A DNA stretch of 64,000 nt from assembly GCA_951799405.1 (NCBI GenBank), contig OX637351.1, positions 3,876,251 through 3,940,250 on the forward strand. Reading direction: 5' to 3'. This DNA comes from Agapetus fuscipes. Lineage: Eukaryota > Arthropoda > Insecta > Trichoptera > Glossosomatidae. Both the position numbers and the translations under genes were made by a program. The notes under the pieces are model-generated. The model did not search any database. It had not been told where the DNA came from and worked only from the letters and a program-made list of their open reading frames with translations. Each line of letters opens with the position of its first letter. Within the stretch, counting starts at the first letter, position 1. Below, piece by piece: positions 46,001 to 53,269 of this stretch.

Positions 46001-49000
46001 GCGAGCTTGGTCGTCGCTGTAGAAAGCGCCAATTCTCAAGCAAGACCCAGTTGTTGTAAGGTTGGATGGACCTTTCAGTGACCGGTCTTTGGTAAAGGTT
46101 TATGAATTTTTCAACCCAGCGAAGAGCACATTCGAAATATAAATGGTATATTTTTGTGCTCCGCCGGGATCCGAATCCACAACCTTACATTTACGAGTCC
46201 GAAGTGTTGCCACTACGGACTACGGACCGGTCCAAGATGCCAACGACACGCGGTGTACCTGAGCGGTTACCCATCCAAGTACTGTCCGCGCCCAATATTG
46301 CTTAACTTCGGTGATCTATGGGAACCGGTGCTTTCAACATGGTAACGTCGTTGACAAATGCTTTGTGAATAGCAATTCATCAGTACGTTACAATCCTGAC
46401 TATATCCCTGTTTACGTTAAGTCAATGTGAATCCTTGTGTGTGTGTTCCTGGACTTATAGGTTGGTATGAGGCTGACCATCCGTGCTGTAAAAAATGGTT
46501 CACTTTGCCGGTGTCACCCCTGTTTCAGGGAAGGTTTTGCAAGAGTTGCCGGGTGTATGTTAATTTGAGACTTAGGTTTTTATGTTGTAGGTTCACATGC
46601 GGCATGTACAAGCCCGAACTTATACGTGTTTGCTTGTGAAAATGCATATAATGTGAATCCCCATATCTTTGCAACTAAGATTAGATGCGAAGAGTTATGC
46701 AAGTCACCAAACTAACTTGCCTGGCCGGAAACAGGTATAAACATGATCAATTAATAATGCATTATTTAACATTTCAATGAATAATTATTAATTAATAACT
46801 TTCTAATGAAATCTGTTGAACCAGCGTCAAAGTTATTGTCGATAGGCGGGGTTCGAATTTGCGATTGTTTCAATAACGCAAATTCAAGTGCCGACGTCAT
46901 ATCCCCTCGGCCATACCTGCTGAAGGTGCACTTACAAAATCAAAATCTCAAATAACCATATACACAGTAACTTTTGCCGCCCTACCCTGCAACAGGGGCG
47001 ACATTGGCAAAGTGAACAAGTTTTTACAGAATTGATGGTTAGCCTCACACTAACGTATAGTCAAGGTAGGATATATAATAATATACCCCCACTTCAACTG
47101 ACAGTGGTTGGTGTGAGGCTGGCCCCCTTACCTGTAAAAAGAAATAGGTCCCGAAGCGCCACATGCGACCCCTTCGGGGAAACGCAGGCAAGATGTTACA
47201 CTATATGTGTAGCTTAGTTGCATTGCGTTTACAACAAACTATGAATGGACCCAAAGTATCAATTAAAATGGGCATTTTAAAATTCAAAATATTAAACTGC
47301 CAACATGACAGATCAGCTGACATTTTTTTCTGTACTTGTATAATCTATAATCTAAGTTGCAAGGATATATTCATTCAAAGCTCTCAGATGTATGCCCACA
47401 AACAAACACGTGTAGTTCGCGCTTACAAATGCAGATTGTGTACTTACAAATAAAATCCAAACCTCAAATGAACATAAGCCCTGCAACTCTTGCCGACATT
47501 CCCTGAAACAGGGGTGACATTGGCAAAGTGAACCATTTTTTACAGTATGGGTGGTCAGCCTCATACCAACCTATAAGTCAAGGCATATTTCTTTCATTTC
47601 ATCCAGAGTCATAATCTTCATGATAAACATACCTGTTTTTCAAGCAGGACAAAGAAAATACGAAAACCGCATTCTTCTTAACAAAAACCGGTCCGTAGCT
47701 CAGTGGTAACACTGCGGACTCTGAATGGGAAGGTTGTGGGTTCGAAACCCCGGCGGAGCACAAAAAATATACCATTTATATTTTCAAATTTGCTCTTCGC
47801 TGAGTTTAAAAAATCATAAAACCTTTACCAATGACCGGTCACCAAAGGTCCATCCAGCCTTACAGCAACTGTGTCTTGCTTGAGTATTGGCGCTTTGTAG
47901 CAACGACCAAGCTCGTACACCTCTGCGGCACTACAAAAAGTGTCATAGACACCTAGAGTCTCTAGAATCTAGGGAGTCTCCCGCACAGGATTTCTTAAAA
48001 AAAAAAAAATACATACTACCTACACAGTATTGACAGCTCTTTCATCACATCATGTATTTTACACTTGGCTTGCAAGAAATCTAGACTTTTTAATCAGTGC
48101 ATTTTAACTGTGTAATCAGAACTGTGTAAGGTATGTGAAATACTAATATGCAATGCACAATTCTCAATCTTAACCTTATCCAGTGTTATTCATTAGATTT
48201 TTTAAACCAGATTTCTTTAGAGATCTGGTTTAATTTCTCGATTTAATCTCAATTTACAAAAAAGGTGATTCATAAAAACTTTATAATTCAGTTTAACACT
48301 AAACGTGTTTCAAAACATGATCACATTTGTAAACCACCTACGAGTAGGTTTATTTCGTTCTAAACTAGATCGACATACGCAAAATGGCGATCTTCCTCAT
48401 ACCCCAGCTGATCGTAATGTACGAGATAACTTTCAGAATAAAAGATTTATGAATCAAATAAGAGTTTCAGCAATTACAGTAACTTTAAAACATTAGAATT
48501 TTACACTATAACAACAAATCTACGGCATGCAGCAACGAAACAAATATAAAAACTGTGACAAGAAAAAAAGTGACAGATGCCGCGTCGTGTTATTTTTCAA
48601 GTCACCAATTTTGTAAAACTGTCACTTTTCTTGTAAATGAAGTATGAAGGCCCATCTTTGAGATTTTCTTCGTGATGCCTACAGCCAAAACCTGAAGCCA
48701 CAATGAAGTCATGCTTTGAAAAATACTTGTTTCCATTTTTAGTTCATTCAAAGCTGCAATCGACATGAGTTTGACAGCTGGAATGTTTGGAAACGTTCGG
48801 GAGGGGGCGTTTACCCGAATGCATCCGAGCGTCTCCGAAAGTTGTCAAAAACCTCAAAAAAATTCATAGACACCAAAATACCTAGATAAATGTCGAGCAT
48901 TTCGTATTTTTTCATACAGAAAAAGCTACCGGAAGTCTGTTTAAGCAGGATTCGGTAAACCAAAAAAAAAAATGCACGTATTTCGCTAATGAATCACCTT

Positions 49001-51332
49001 TTTATTTATTTTGGTTTAGCGGGCTGGTACAGATTTAAATTGGTTTCTCAAAATCTCGCACTAAACAGGAATGGGTGGAATCTAATGAATAACACTGATC
49101 TAGTTTATGTTGATAAAAACTCTTACTAAATCTTCTTCTTCTTTTCAAAGATCCCAATGATCTGATTGTGATTTGTGTTTCGATGTGACATATTACATTA
49201 TTTGTCTATTTGTAATTTGTTGTGTATGTTCCTTGACTTATAGGTTGGTATGCCGGTCGATAGCTCAGTTGGTAGAGTGCTTGCATTTCGCCCTGTGAGC
49301 TCGGGTTCGAATCCCACCGAGGGTGTCAGAAATGATTTCCCATTTCGGTGTTTATTTCAAATCCCAAAATAAAATACCGGCAAGGTTTACTCAGCCTTCA
49401 CAAGAAATGAGTACCAGCCCTCTCGGGAGCTGGGAAACTATCACTTCAACTGAAGTGGTTGGCGTAAGGCCAGCCCCCTTACCTGTAAAAATAAATAGGT
49501 TGAACTCGCCACATGCGACCCTTAGGAGATAACGCGGCAAGAAGTTACACTATATGTGTAGCTTAGTTGCGTCAATTGCGTCAAATGCGGCTGACCACCC
49601 ATGCTGTAGAAAATGGTTCACTTAGCCAATGTCACCCCTGTTTCAGGGAAGGTCGGCAAGAGTTGCAGAGTGTATGTTCATTTGGGATTTGAGTTTTTAA
49701 GTTGTAGGTTCACATGCAGAATGTTTAAGTGCGAAAATGCATGTAATGTGAATCCCCAATGTCAGTATATCTTCGCAACTTAAATTAGATTAGATTCCTG
49801 ACACCTTCGGTGGGATTTAAGCCCAGACTTCCAGCATGGAACGCAAGCACTCCACCAACTGAGCTTTCGACCGGACTAGTGTACGTCTGAAACACTTTCA
49901 TCTCTACTTGGTCATATTCTTCCATATGAATGTCTCCACTGTGTGAATACACAAACCCTACAAAATCTAATGAATGTCTCCATTTTAACTGCACTGAATG
50001 ACTCAGATTAGATTCCACAGTGTGTGTTTTTGTGTGTAACAGATAGGGAGTGGATGTTTGGAATTCTTTCCATGTATTGACAGCTATCTTGTTTGAGATA
50101 GAAATTTTATCAACAACTGGTGAAGAGTCAATAGTGCTTTAGTTCACTTCAGTTGTTTACAAAATTATCATTTGTTGCTAATAGGATAGTTTCTCTTTTT
50201 CATTTTATTTCATAAAATGATAAGACATTTTTTAAAAACGCATCTGCGTTTTAAAAAAAATAATATCTGGCTTAGTTCTTAAATTATAGCTCTTTAAAAT
50301 TTGCAATTTCTTTATTTCCCATATAACAGGACATTTTTTTTTATTTAGGCTGATATGACATGGATGGACCTTTGGATCTTCGGAGTGTACCGACGGGCCC
50401 AGGTAGTCTGTCGGATCCATCTACGTCATTTTGACGTCACAGCGTGGCTAGCTGGCCGCGCTGCGTTTTGGCGAGACTCAAATTCTCTGCATTTTATTTT
50501 TGAAAATTATCAATGATATCTTTATTTTTAATACTTAAAAAATATATGGTTGTGATCCTTGAAATGTACTCTACACAACCATAGTATTTTCAACCATTTT
50601 CCTCACACTGCAATTATTACCCTATTGTATAAACTTGATGGAGTGAAAGAAGTATACAAGGACAGAAAAAATTGCGGTAAACTGAAATGCAGCAGCGGCG
50701 TGCCTGCAGTTTCTGCTGTACGCATGCTGGATAATTAAAGTTGCACTAAATCATAAATAATAAATCCTTGCTTCTTTTCCTCAGTGTTTCTTAATCTCTT
50801 CAGACTTTGATTTGTGATTGAAACAATAAAACCTTCACCCACTTAAAATCCTCACAGGGTACAAATACATTTACACCGGAATTCATTTTATACTATCAAA
50901 AAATGCGCTATTTCGATCGCAAACAAGGAATAAGTCAATTCTTCTGATATTCTTATGGTATATTTTTGTGCTCCCCTGGGATCCGAATCCACAACCTTCC
51001 ATTTACGAGTCCGAAGTGTTGCCACTGGACAACGGACCGGTCCAAGATGCCAACGACACGCGGTGTACCTGAGCGAAAAACCCATCCAAGTAGCATCCGC
51101 GCCCAATGTTGCAAAACATTAACCACAAACAAAAAAGCATGAAATGTGCCATTGCGTACCTCGGTCAGAGCTTGCTCTAGTTCAGAGGCAGTGGTCCCCG
51201 CCTCCAGCTCTGGGTTGCCGCTGCGCAGGGCCGTCCCGCTCCCACTGTCCGCCTTCACCACAAACACAAACTCCTCGCTCGTCGTCAACGATTCGTCAGA
51301 TTTGAAGCGCACTCCGTCCTCCATGCCGCGGC
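25070..51332 (-). CDS. RabGAP1: RabGAP1 (GAPCenA) Rab GTPase-activating protein, 22 coding exons
   Basis: Start ATG at 51324-51322; exon 1 begins at the acceptor 51332, so an upstream 5' UTR exon exists. Exons in order: 51332-51160, 45013-44726, 42151-42016, 40686-40500, 39491-39327, 38650-38416, 37938-37816, 37288-37169, 36487-36215, 35671-35518, 34435-34345, 33588-33444, 32861-32673, 32373-32137, 31825-31695, 31611-31490, 31405-31302, 30814-30692, 29857-29797, 28922-28807, 28723-28627, 25401-25070. All are GT-AG and in phase: 1197 residues plus stop (human 1069). Domains: acidic N-terminus; PTB ~200-335 (SGVSYLGAAAINAPKSE); kinesin-like domain ~375-530 (ERCFGILL, TNERFWYYSKKP); TBC ~650-865; coiled coils ~880-1085; conserved SRTLGSIK near 1083. 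TBC catalysis is intact: arginine finger IQRDIAR (R708) and glutamine finger GYCQG (Q745). It should accelerate GTP hydrolysis by Rabs (Rab6-type in vertebrates). Confidence 0.96.
25959..26110 (+). repeat. R250 repeat, plus, 3'-truncated
   Basis: TCCTTGACTGATAGGTTGG to TTATATTGTAGGTCCACATC, then stops. Confidence 0.75.
26633..27005 (-). pseudogene. LINE ORF2 C-terminal fragment
   Basis: Minus-strand frames read GHVARAEDSRIIRTVLDG and RRMRWAENVEADAEVLG, the RWxGHVxRxED signature of insect endonuclease-reverse transcriptases, interrupted near 26880 (AGHV preceded by unrelated sequence). Related pieces: 28970-29160 and 40750-40845. Confidence 0.65.
27313..27675 (+). repeat. R250 fragment split by a MITE
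   Basis: GTCCACATGCAGCATGT (27316-27332) and GTGTAAGCGCGAAATTATG onwards (27581-27675, tail GATTTAGATTTAG) are contiguous in other copies. Confidence 0.7.
27333..27579. mobile_element. MITE, 247 bp, 4 bp ATGT duplication
   Basis: Inverted ends CGCACGTTTAATAATAAAG / CTTTATTATTAAACGTGCG (about 35 bp with few mismatches) inside R250, with ATGT on both sides (27329-27332, 27580-27583). Superfamily not assigned. Confidence 0.8.
27694..27942 (-). repeat. R250 repeat, minus
   Basis: TCTAATCTAATCTAAGTTGC to CTATAAGTCAAGGAA; full length. Confidence 0.9.
28970..29160 (-). pseudogene. LINE ORF2 fragment
   Basis: Same family as 26633-27005 (GACATGTAGCACGTGCAGAG on the minus strand), with an internal deletion. 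Confidence 0.55.
29191..29350. mobile_element. MITE, ~50 bp inverted ends
   Basis: GGAAGTCTCATCACCACGG...ATCGGTAATATT pairs with AATATTACCGAT...CCGTGGTGATTAGACTTCC. The core (CAATCCAAGATGGCCGCAAG) recurs, inverted, inside 30234-30462. Confidence 0.8.
29500..29765 (-). pseudogene. CR1/L2-like LINE C-terminus
   Basis: The minus frame has ERDRTLRSAKNG and YGECAFAFAGPSMWNWFP, comparable with the F-VAGP-WN-LP motif at 40300. Short and truncated. Confidence 0.6.
30234..30462. mobile_element. MITE with 32 bp perfect inverted ends
   Basis: ATTCTTAGACATTTTAGTCG... is the complement of 30431-30462. Its interior is a diverged inverted copy of the 29191-29350 element. Confidence 0.8.
30500..30655 (+). 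mobile_element. Penelope/retrozyme-like terminal fragment with degenerate hammerhead
   Basis: CTGAAGAAGCCCATC..GACATGGGCGAAACGTC at 30532-30566 has the hammerhead order (CTGAAGA, 6 bp stem II, GAAAC, GTC), but stem I is not complementary. The downstream block (CAGCTCCCATAGACCACGGC, GCCGGCCGTGTAAGCCT) recurs at 58975-59090 and, inverted, at 62381-62447. Confidence 0.55.
30929..31201. repeat. Inverted repeat in RabGAP1 intron 17
   Basis: ATGGCCTTAGTAAAAGAGTG.. pairs imperfectly with ..CACTCTTTTGCCAAGACCAT. A related TATGGTCTTTGCAAAAGAG block is at 33178-33215. Confidence 0.6.
31406..31489 (-). other. 84 bp RabGAP1 intron containing a reverse-transcriptase motif
   Basis: Shortest intron of the gene (between exons 16 and 17). 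The minus strand reads CGVPQGSHLG in one frame, matching the GVPQGS motif of non-LTR reverse transcriptases, beginning ~20 nt after the donor. Confidence 0.6.
32942..33064 (-). repeat. R250 fragment, minus (3' end)
   Basis: ATCTAATCTAATCTAG tail, a small internal duplication of GATATGTT, then ATTCTCACAAGCAGACACA. Confidence 0.7.
33133..33260. repeat. Hairpin element
   Basis: AGAGTGATTTTTCCCAAAAT..GTTTC pairs with its complement ending at CCACTCT; ~37 bp arms with few mismatches. Confidence 0.65.
33633..34312 (+). repeat. R700 element, copy 1 (fills RabGAP1 intron 11)
   Basis: ACTTACTGCATTGATACATA to GATATCTGTGGACTAG; inverted homologue of 41275-41997. It contains an internal hairpin, AGTGGCGAAGGGTGCCATAC (33663) versus its complement at 33880. 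It occupies almost the whole intron between exons 12 and 11. Confidence 0.7.
34640..34775 (+). pseudogene. LINE 3' end fragment
   Basis: Short frame MKEVCKDRKKWRLICN then stop, homologous to the KEVCQDRKKWRQLC end at 2755 and to 42200-42345; a dead 3' remnant. Confidence 0.6.
34851..35105 (+). repeat. R250 repeat, plus
   Basis: TTCTTGACTTATAGGTTGG to GATTAGATTAGATTA; full length. Confidence 0.9.
35243..35516 (+). mobile_element. SINE-B (no 5S head), abutting a splice donor
   Basis: Box A CAGTCTAGTGG, box B region GGGTTGGAATCTC, body and an ATT-repeat tail. The tail ends at the donor of RabGAP1 exon 10 (exon end 35518), so on the minus strand the intron begins GTAATAATAATAAT. Confidence 0.85.
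35861..36090 (-). repeat. R250 repeat, minus
   Basis: TAATCTATCTATAATCTAAG to ATCAACCTCAAGG; GATTATA-tail subfamily. Confidence 0.85.
36083..36214 (+). pseudogene. Duplicated reverse-transcriptase motif next to RabGAP1 exon 9 donor
   Basis: Two ~48 bp pieces, 36083-36132 (PQGIILSLVLFLTFNS) and 36165-36212 (GVPQGSILSPTLFIMLN), are ~84 bp apart. The spacer carries an altered copy of the exon 9 end and donor (minus: ATATGAATATG|GTGAGTTG). Confidence 0.6.
36603..36935 (+). repeat. SINE-A, full length
   Basis: CCGGTCAGTAGCTCAGTTGG box A, GGGTTCGATCCCC box B, through to ACACTATACGAGTATGTGTAGCTTAG (small internal duplication near the end). Confidence 0.85.
37425..37690 (-). pseudogene. LINE fragment, minus
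   Basis: The minus strand matches the RWFGHVERMNDDRL to GRPRKVW region of 2540-2660 at DNA level (GAATGAATGGACGATGAACG), frameshifted. Confidence 0.5.
38880..39170 (-). mobile_element. SINE-B, minus
   Basis: ATT tail at 38866-38890, GGTGAGCGCTGTTTTTGTG, GGCTGGATGGACC, TCCGCCGGGATTCG and AACCACTAGACAACGGAC. No 5S head. A rearranged scrap of the same head is at 38785-38850. Confidence 0.8.
39583..39635 (+). repeat. TA-MITE end fragment
   Basis: ATATCGACGGGTAAAAGGCG then AGGGCATAAGCGAC, one end of the 19569-19999 family. Confidence 0.6.
40040..40455 (+). pseudogene. CR1/L2-like LINE ORF2 C-terminus and 3' end
   Basis: The frame contains KVCTMVHKALFGKTPKYIAD, FGERAFAVAGPLAWNHLP and FRNTLKTNKFL, then 3' UTR GAATAGGCGCTATAAAG and a CATCA tail. 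5' truncated insertion in RabGAP1 intron 4. Confidence 0.8.
40750..40845 (+). pseudogene. LINE ORF2 fragment
   Basis: GGCCGGACATGTAGCACGTG then AGAGGACTCCAGGATCATC, the AGHVARAEDSRI segment seen at 26800, plus strand. Confidence 0.55.
41344..41587 (+). mobile_element. 244 bp hammerhead-like retroelement, 11 bp target duplication
   Basis: ATTCTATATCT occurs on both sides (41333-41343 and 41588-41598) and the host R700 repeat is continuous without it. The only recognisable internal feature is the hammerhead-like motif at 41466-41508. No reading frame; non-autonomous, probably Penelope- or retrozyme-related. Confidence 0.7.
41466..41508 (+). ncRNA. Hammerhead-like ribozyme motif
   Basis: CTC-CTGAAGA-C-GTCGGA...TCCGAC-GAAAC-GTA-GAG. 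Stem I (CTC/GAG) and stem II (6 bp) are complementary; stem III is only the palindrome ACGT, as in minimal dimer-type hammerheads. One extra base precedes stem II, so activity is uncertain. Confidence 0.5.
42200..42345 (+). pseudogene. LINE 3' end fragment
   Basis: Homologous to 34640-34775 (AGAAGTATGTAAGGACA, GCGGTTGATCTGTAATGTTG). An inverted scrap of the same 3' UTR is at 42700-42775. Confidence 0.6.
42372..42624 (-). repeat. R250 repeat, minus
   Basis: TATCTAATCTAATCTAAGC to CTATAAGTCAAGGAA; full length. Confidence 0.9.
42776..43932. other. RabGAP1 intron 2 segment, no recognised feature
   Basis: AT-rich. An inverted pair (TTCAGTGCCATTTCGACTGC.. near 43050 versus 43260-43290) gives a weak foldback; nothing else seen. 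Confidence 0.45.
43933..44186 (+). repeat. R250 repeat, plus (GAGGCTGACC subfamily)
   Basis: CTTGACTTATAGGTTGG to a GATTATA-type tail. Confidence 0.9.
44258..44340 (-). pseudogene. LINE 3' UTR fragment
   Basis: GTAACTGTAACTCTGTCGCC and GGCCAGAGCCTCTGCAGAGC, complement of the 3' end at 2770-2830. Confidence 0.65.
44431..44660 (-). repeat. R250 repeat, minus (GATTTA tail)
   Basis: ATCTAAATCTAAATCTAAGC to CTATAAGTCAAG; ends 65 bp from RabGAP1 exon 2. Confidence 0.85.
44771..44836 (-). repeat. Coding minisatellite, 18 bp units in RabGAP1 exon 2
   Basis: Three tandem 18 bp units encode repeated NMAAID in the acidic N-terminal region before the PTB domain. In-frame by construction, so copy number could vary without breaking the protein. 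Confidence 0.8.
45352..45564 (+). repeat. R250 repeat, plus, internal deletion
   Basis: TTCCTTGACTTAAAGGTTGG to GATTAGATTAGATT; lacks the CACCCCTGTTTCAGGG block. Confidence 0.85.
45924..46355 (-). mobile_element. SINE-B with complete 5S head, minus
   Basis: AAT-repeat tail (45924-45942), body, box B ATCCGAATCC and box A reversed, then a 117 nt 5S-like head 46239-46355 with GCTTAACTTCGGTGATC and GTCACCC-type blocks reversed. CAAAT flanks both ends, a likely target duplication. Confidence 0.9.
46445..46686 (+). repeat. R250 repeat, plus
   Basis: TTCCTGGACTTATAGGTTGG to CTAAGATTAGAT. Confidence 0.85.
46808..46918 (-). mobile_element. SINE-C fragment, minus
   Basis: CTGTTGAACCAGCG, GGGGTTCGAATTTGCG (box B) and CCCCTCGGCCATA (box A), head part only. 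Confidence 0.65.
46928..47067 (-). repeat. R250 fragment, minus (5' half)
   Basis: CACTTACAAAATCAAAATC to CGTATAGTCAAGG; diverged. Confidence 0.7.
47085..47228 (+). repeat. SINE-A 3' half
   Basis: CACTTCAACTGACAGTGG to ACACTATATGTGTAGCTTAG. Confidence 0.8.
47341..47583 (-). repeat. R250 repeat, minus
   Basis: TAATCTATAATCTAAGTTGC to CTATAAGTCAAGG; GATTATA-tail subfamily. Confidence 0.9.
47688..48010 (+). mobile_element. SINE-B with alternative 3' tail
   Basis: CCGGTCCGTAGCTCAGTGG, box B GGGTTCGAAACCCC, body, then GTACACCTCTGCGGCACTAC, CTAGAGTCTC, GGATTTCTT and a poly-A end. Same tail as 21930-22242. Confidence 0.85.
48011..49228. other. RabGAP1 intron 1 segment, no recognised feature
   Basis: AT-rich; a self-complementary ACCAGATTTCTTTAGAGATC near 48205 forms a small hairpin. 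No gene seen. Confidence 0.45.
49229..49797 (+). repeat. R250 repeat, plus, split by SINE-A
   Basis: TTCCTTGACTTATAGGTTGG ends at 49252 (GGTATG) and resumes at ~49576 (ATGCGGCTGACCACCC); ATG at both borders is the minimal target duplication. Confidence 0.85.
49253..49575 (+). mobile_element. SINE-A, full length, nested in R250
   Basis: Best SINE-A copy. Box A TAGCTCAGTTGGTAGAG, box B GGGTTCGAATCCC, GAGGGTGTCAGAAATG, ACTTCAACTGAAGTGG, 3' end ACACTATATGTGTAGCTTAG. Confidence 0.9.
49797..49876 (-). repeat. SINE-A head fragment, minus
   Basis: CTGACACCTTCGGTGGG, GGAACGCAAGC and CCAACTGAGCTTTCGACCGG: head only. Confidence 0.75.
50180..50625 (-). mobile_element. M440 MITE, copy 3, minus
   Basis: AATAGGATAGTTTC... 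to TGCAATTATTACCCTATT; contains CATTTTATTTCATAAAATG and the CCATATATTTTT/GGTTGTG block in reverse. Closest intact ends of the three copies. Confidence 0.75.
50640..50745 (+). pseudogene. LINE 3' end fragment
   Basis: GTGAAAGAAGTATACAAGG then AAATTGCGGTAAACTG, similar to 34680-34760; degenerate. Confidence 0.45.
50955..51115 (-). mobile_element. SINE-B head with partial 5S module, minus
   Basis: Box B ATCCGAATCC, box A region, then CCAACGACACGCGGTGTACC from the 5S 3' half; the 5S part has two small replacements (GAGCGAAAAACCC, GCAAAACATT). Ends ~45 bp from RabGAP1 exon 1. Confidence 0.75.
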
Positions 51333-51377
51333 CTGACAAACATAACAGGAAATTAACACGCAATAAATTTGGATAAA

Positions 51378-51445
51378 AACGCAACTAAGCTACACATATA
51401 GTGTAACTTCTTCTCTGCATTATCCCGGAAGGAGTCCTTCCCGGG
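51378..51445 (-). repeat. SINE-A 3' end fragment, minus
   Basis: CTAAGCTACACATATAGTG to CCTTCCCGGGC, 45 bp upstream of the RabGAP1 exon 1 acceptor. Confidence 0.7.
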
Positions 51446-51462
51446 CATAATAATTATTTAAT

Positions 51463-51531
51463 ATATTAGAATGATTTATTTGGTGAGCGCTGTTTTTGTG
51501 TGAATTCCACCTCAAGAGCCCTCTACAGTCT
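51463..51531 (-). repeat. SINE-B 3' end fragment, minus
   Basis: ATTAGAATGATTTATTTGG, GAGCGCTGTTTTTGTG, CAAGAGCCCTCTAC. Confidence 0.7.
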
Positions 51532-51814
51532 CTATCCAGGTCCCAGCATCCAGTCACCAGTGCCTCAAGCATTAAGCATTAAGTAAACTCCCCTCGATTG
51601 CGTAAATATTTTTATAATTTATTTTATGTACCGAAAAGCCGTACAGATGTCGTCGCACAGCATCCTGTAACTCGGAGTATAAAACTCTTAAATGACTCTA
51701 ATATAGATATATTCTACTGCAATATAAATGGATTTAAAATTTTAATCAGAGATTTTCTCCCAGCGTGTTGATGGCTGAGAGGGTGCACTATAATTAGGGA
51801 AACCTGTTGTGCAC

Positions 51815-51850
<36 letters not shown>

Positions 51851-51867
51851 AAAAAATGTATGCAGGG

Positions 51868-52193
51868 CAACTACGTTCCTAAGCTACACATATAGTGTGA
51901 CTTATTGCCTGCGTTATCCCCGAATGTGGTGATTCGGGACCTATTTATTTTTAAGGGCAAGGGGGCCGGCCTCACACCAACCACTTTCAGTTGAAGTGGA
52001 GGTTTTCCAGCTTCTGGGGGGGGCTGGTTCTCATTTCTTGTGAAGGCTGAGTACACCTTACCGGTATTTATTTTTGGGTTTGAAATATACACCGAAACGG
52101 AAAATCATTTCTGATACCCTCAGTGAGTATCGAACCTTAGTCGTCTGGCATGGAACGCAAACATTCTACCAACTGAGCTATCGACCGGACTGA
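51868..52193 (-). mobile_element. SINE-A, full length, minus
   Basis: CTAAGCTACACATATAGTG to CCAACTGAGCTATCGACCGG, preceded by an A-run of about 30 (51818-51847). Confidence 0.85.
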
Positions 52194-53269
52194 TTTTGTC
52201 CTTCGCCCTAGCAACCCGGCCGTGTAACGTCACAACTTTGTCTATGGCAATTAATGTACCGAGTTCATTTATCACGATAATACAGGCGACAGATATTTCG
52301 TAACGTTTACATATTGGAATTAAATGTTTTTTTTTGTATGGGATAAAAAAATATTATGTTCATTTCTTTGGAAGCCTCTGTGATCGTTACAGAGCTACAT
52401 GAGAGATCCAAGCTTCTTCGTGAATACAAGCTTGATTGTATAAACAAACAAATCATGGCCACGTAAAAAAAAAATAACAACGACACCAGCAATCGATTTT
52501 TTCCCCACGCACATTTGAAGGACAAATTATTGTACAATTGTGTATTAAAATACTCACAAATTCAGTGGGTTAGAGCCACAGTGTGGTAACAATACGATGT
52601 CTCAAGCTGGCACTCCATTTTAATGCGCTTACATTTAAATAATTGCGAATAATAACACACAAGATTTTGTAAACGTCAAATTGTTCAAATGTCACGCAGA
52701 AACCATTTTGTTTATTTTTCGTCTGTGATAATCAAGGGCTAATGAAAGTGAAAACGGAACGGCTGATTGGATTGATAGGTATGTGAAAATCCAGAGATGA
52801 AACTTCATACCGAAATAAATTTAAAAAACAAAACTATAAAAAATATGATGCATTTTATGCGATTATCCATCTATGATTTTATGCAAATGATTTTTGATCA
52901 ACAAAATCTTCTAGGTCAAAATCCTAATCCAAAAGATTTTCATTTGTCGTTGGTGTTTTTAGTCTATGGTGCATATTTTGACGTTTGACAGTTCGTTTTA
53001 TATTTTTCACATGATTGCAGTAGTTCTGCGATGTGCTCTTGCTATAATATCATCTTTATGATGTTAGTCGTAATAGCTTATCATAGAAATATGATAATGT
53101 GATCTCTGGCGGTGTCCTCTCGCTTTGTCATAGTCGCCCCCCGTTGTTTTTATCATCTAACCAACAGAAGTGCACTCGCGATGTACAATGCGTAATTTTT
53201 ACAAATTGACCAATTAAGTTGATAGAATTATAAATGGGTTGCTCCATTCCGAGTGGGTTTCATTCTACG
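52194..53269. promoter_or_regulatory. Shared 5' region of RabGAP1 (minus) and LRSAM1 (plus)
   Basis: Head-to-head interval of ~1.1 kb. On the minus strand ACTGAATTT|GTGAGTATTT at 52558/52557 is a good donor and could end the RabGAP1 5' UTR exon. No TATA box was recognised. A 63-codon frame at 52797 has no recognisable similarity. Confidence 0.4.

Noticed and set aside
46239..46355. Functional 5S rRNA gene
   Set aside because: Fused to a SINE body at a repeated junction, no terminator T-run after the 5S 3' end, and flanked by insertion signatures.
49253..49330. tRNA gene candidates (boxes A and B) here and in other SINE heads
   Set aside because: They recur at many sites with identical non-tRNA bodies and lack a foldable anticodon arm and acceptor stem; SINE heads.
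52797..52988. 63-codon frame upstream of LRSAM1
   Set aside because: No similarity recognised, biased AT-rich composition, probably chance.
53234..53269. Upstream LRSAM1 start MGCSIPSG with possible N-myristoylation
   Set aside because: The next Met aligns with the family start, and proline at position 6 does not fit the myristoylation pattern.
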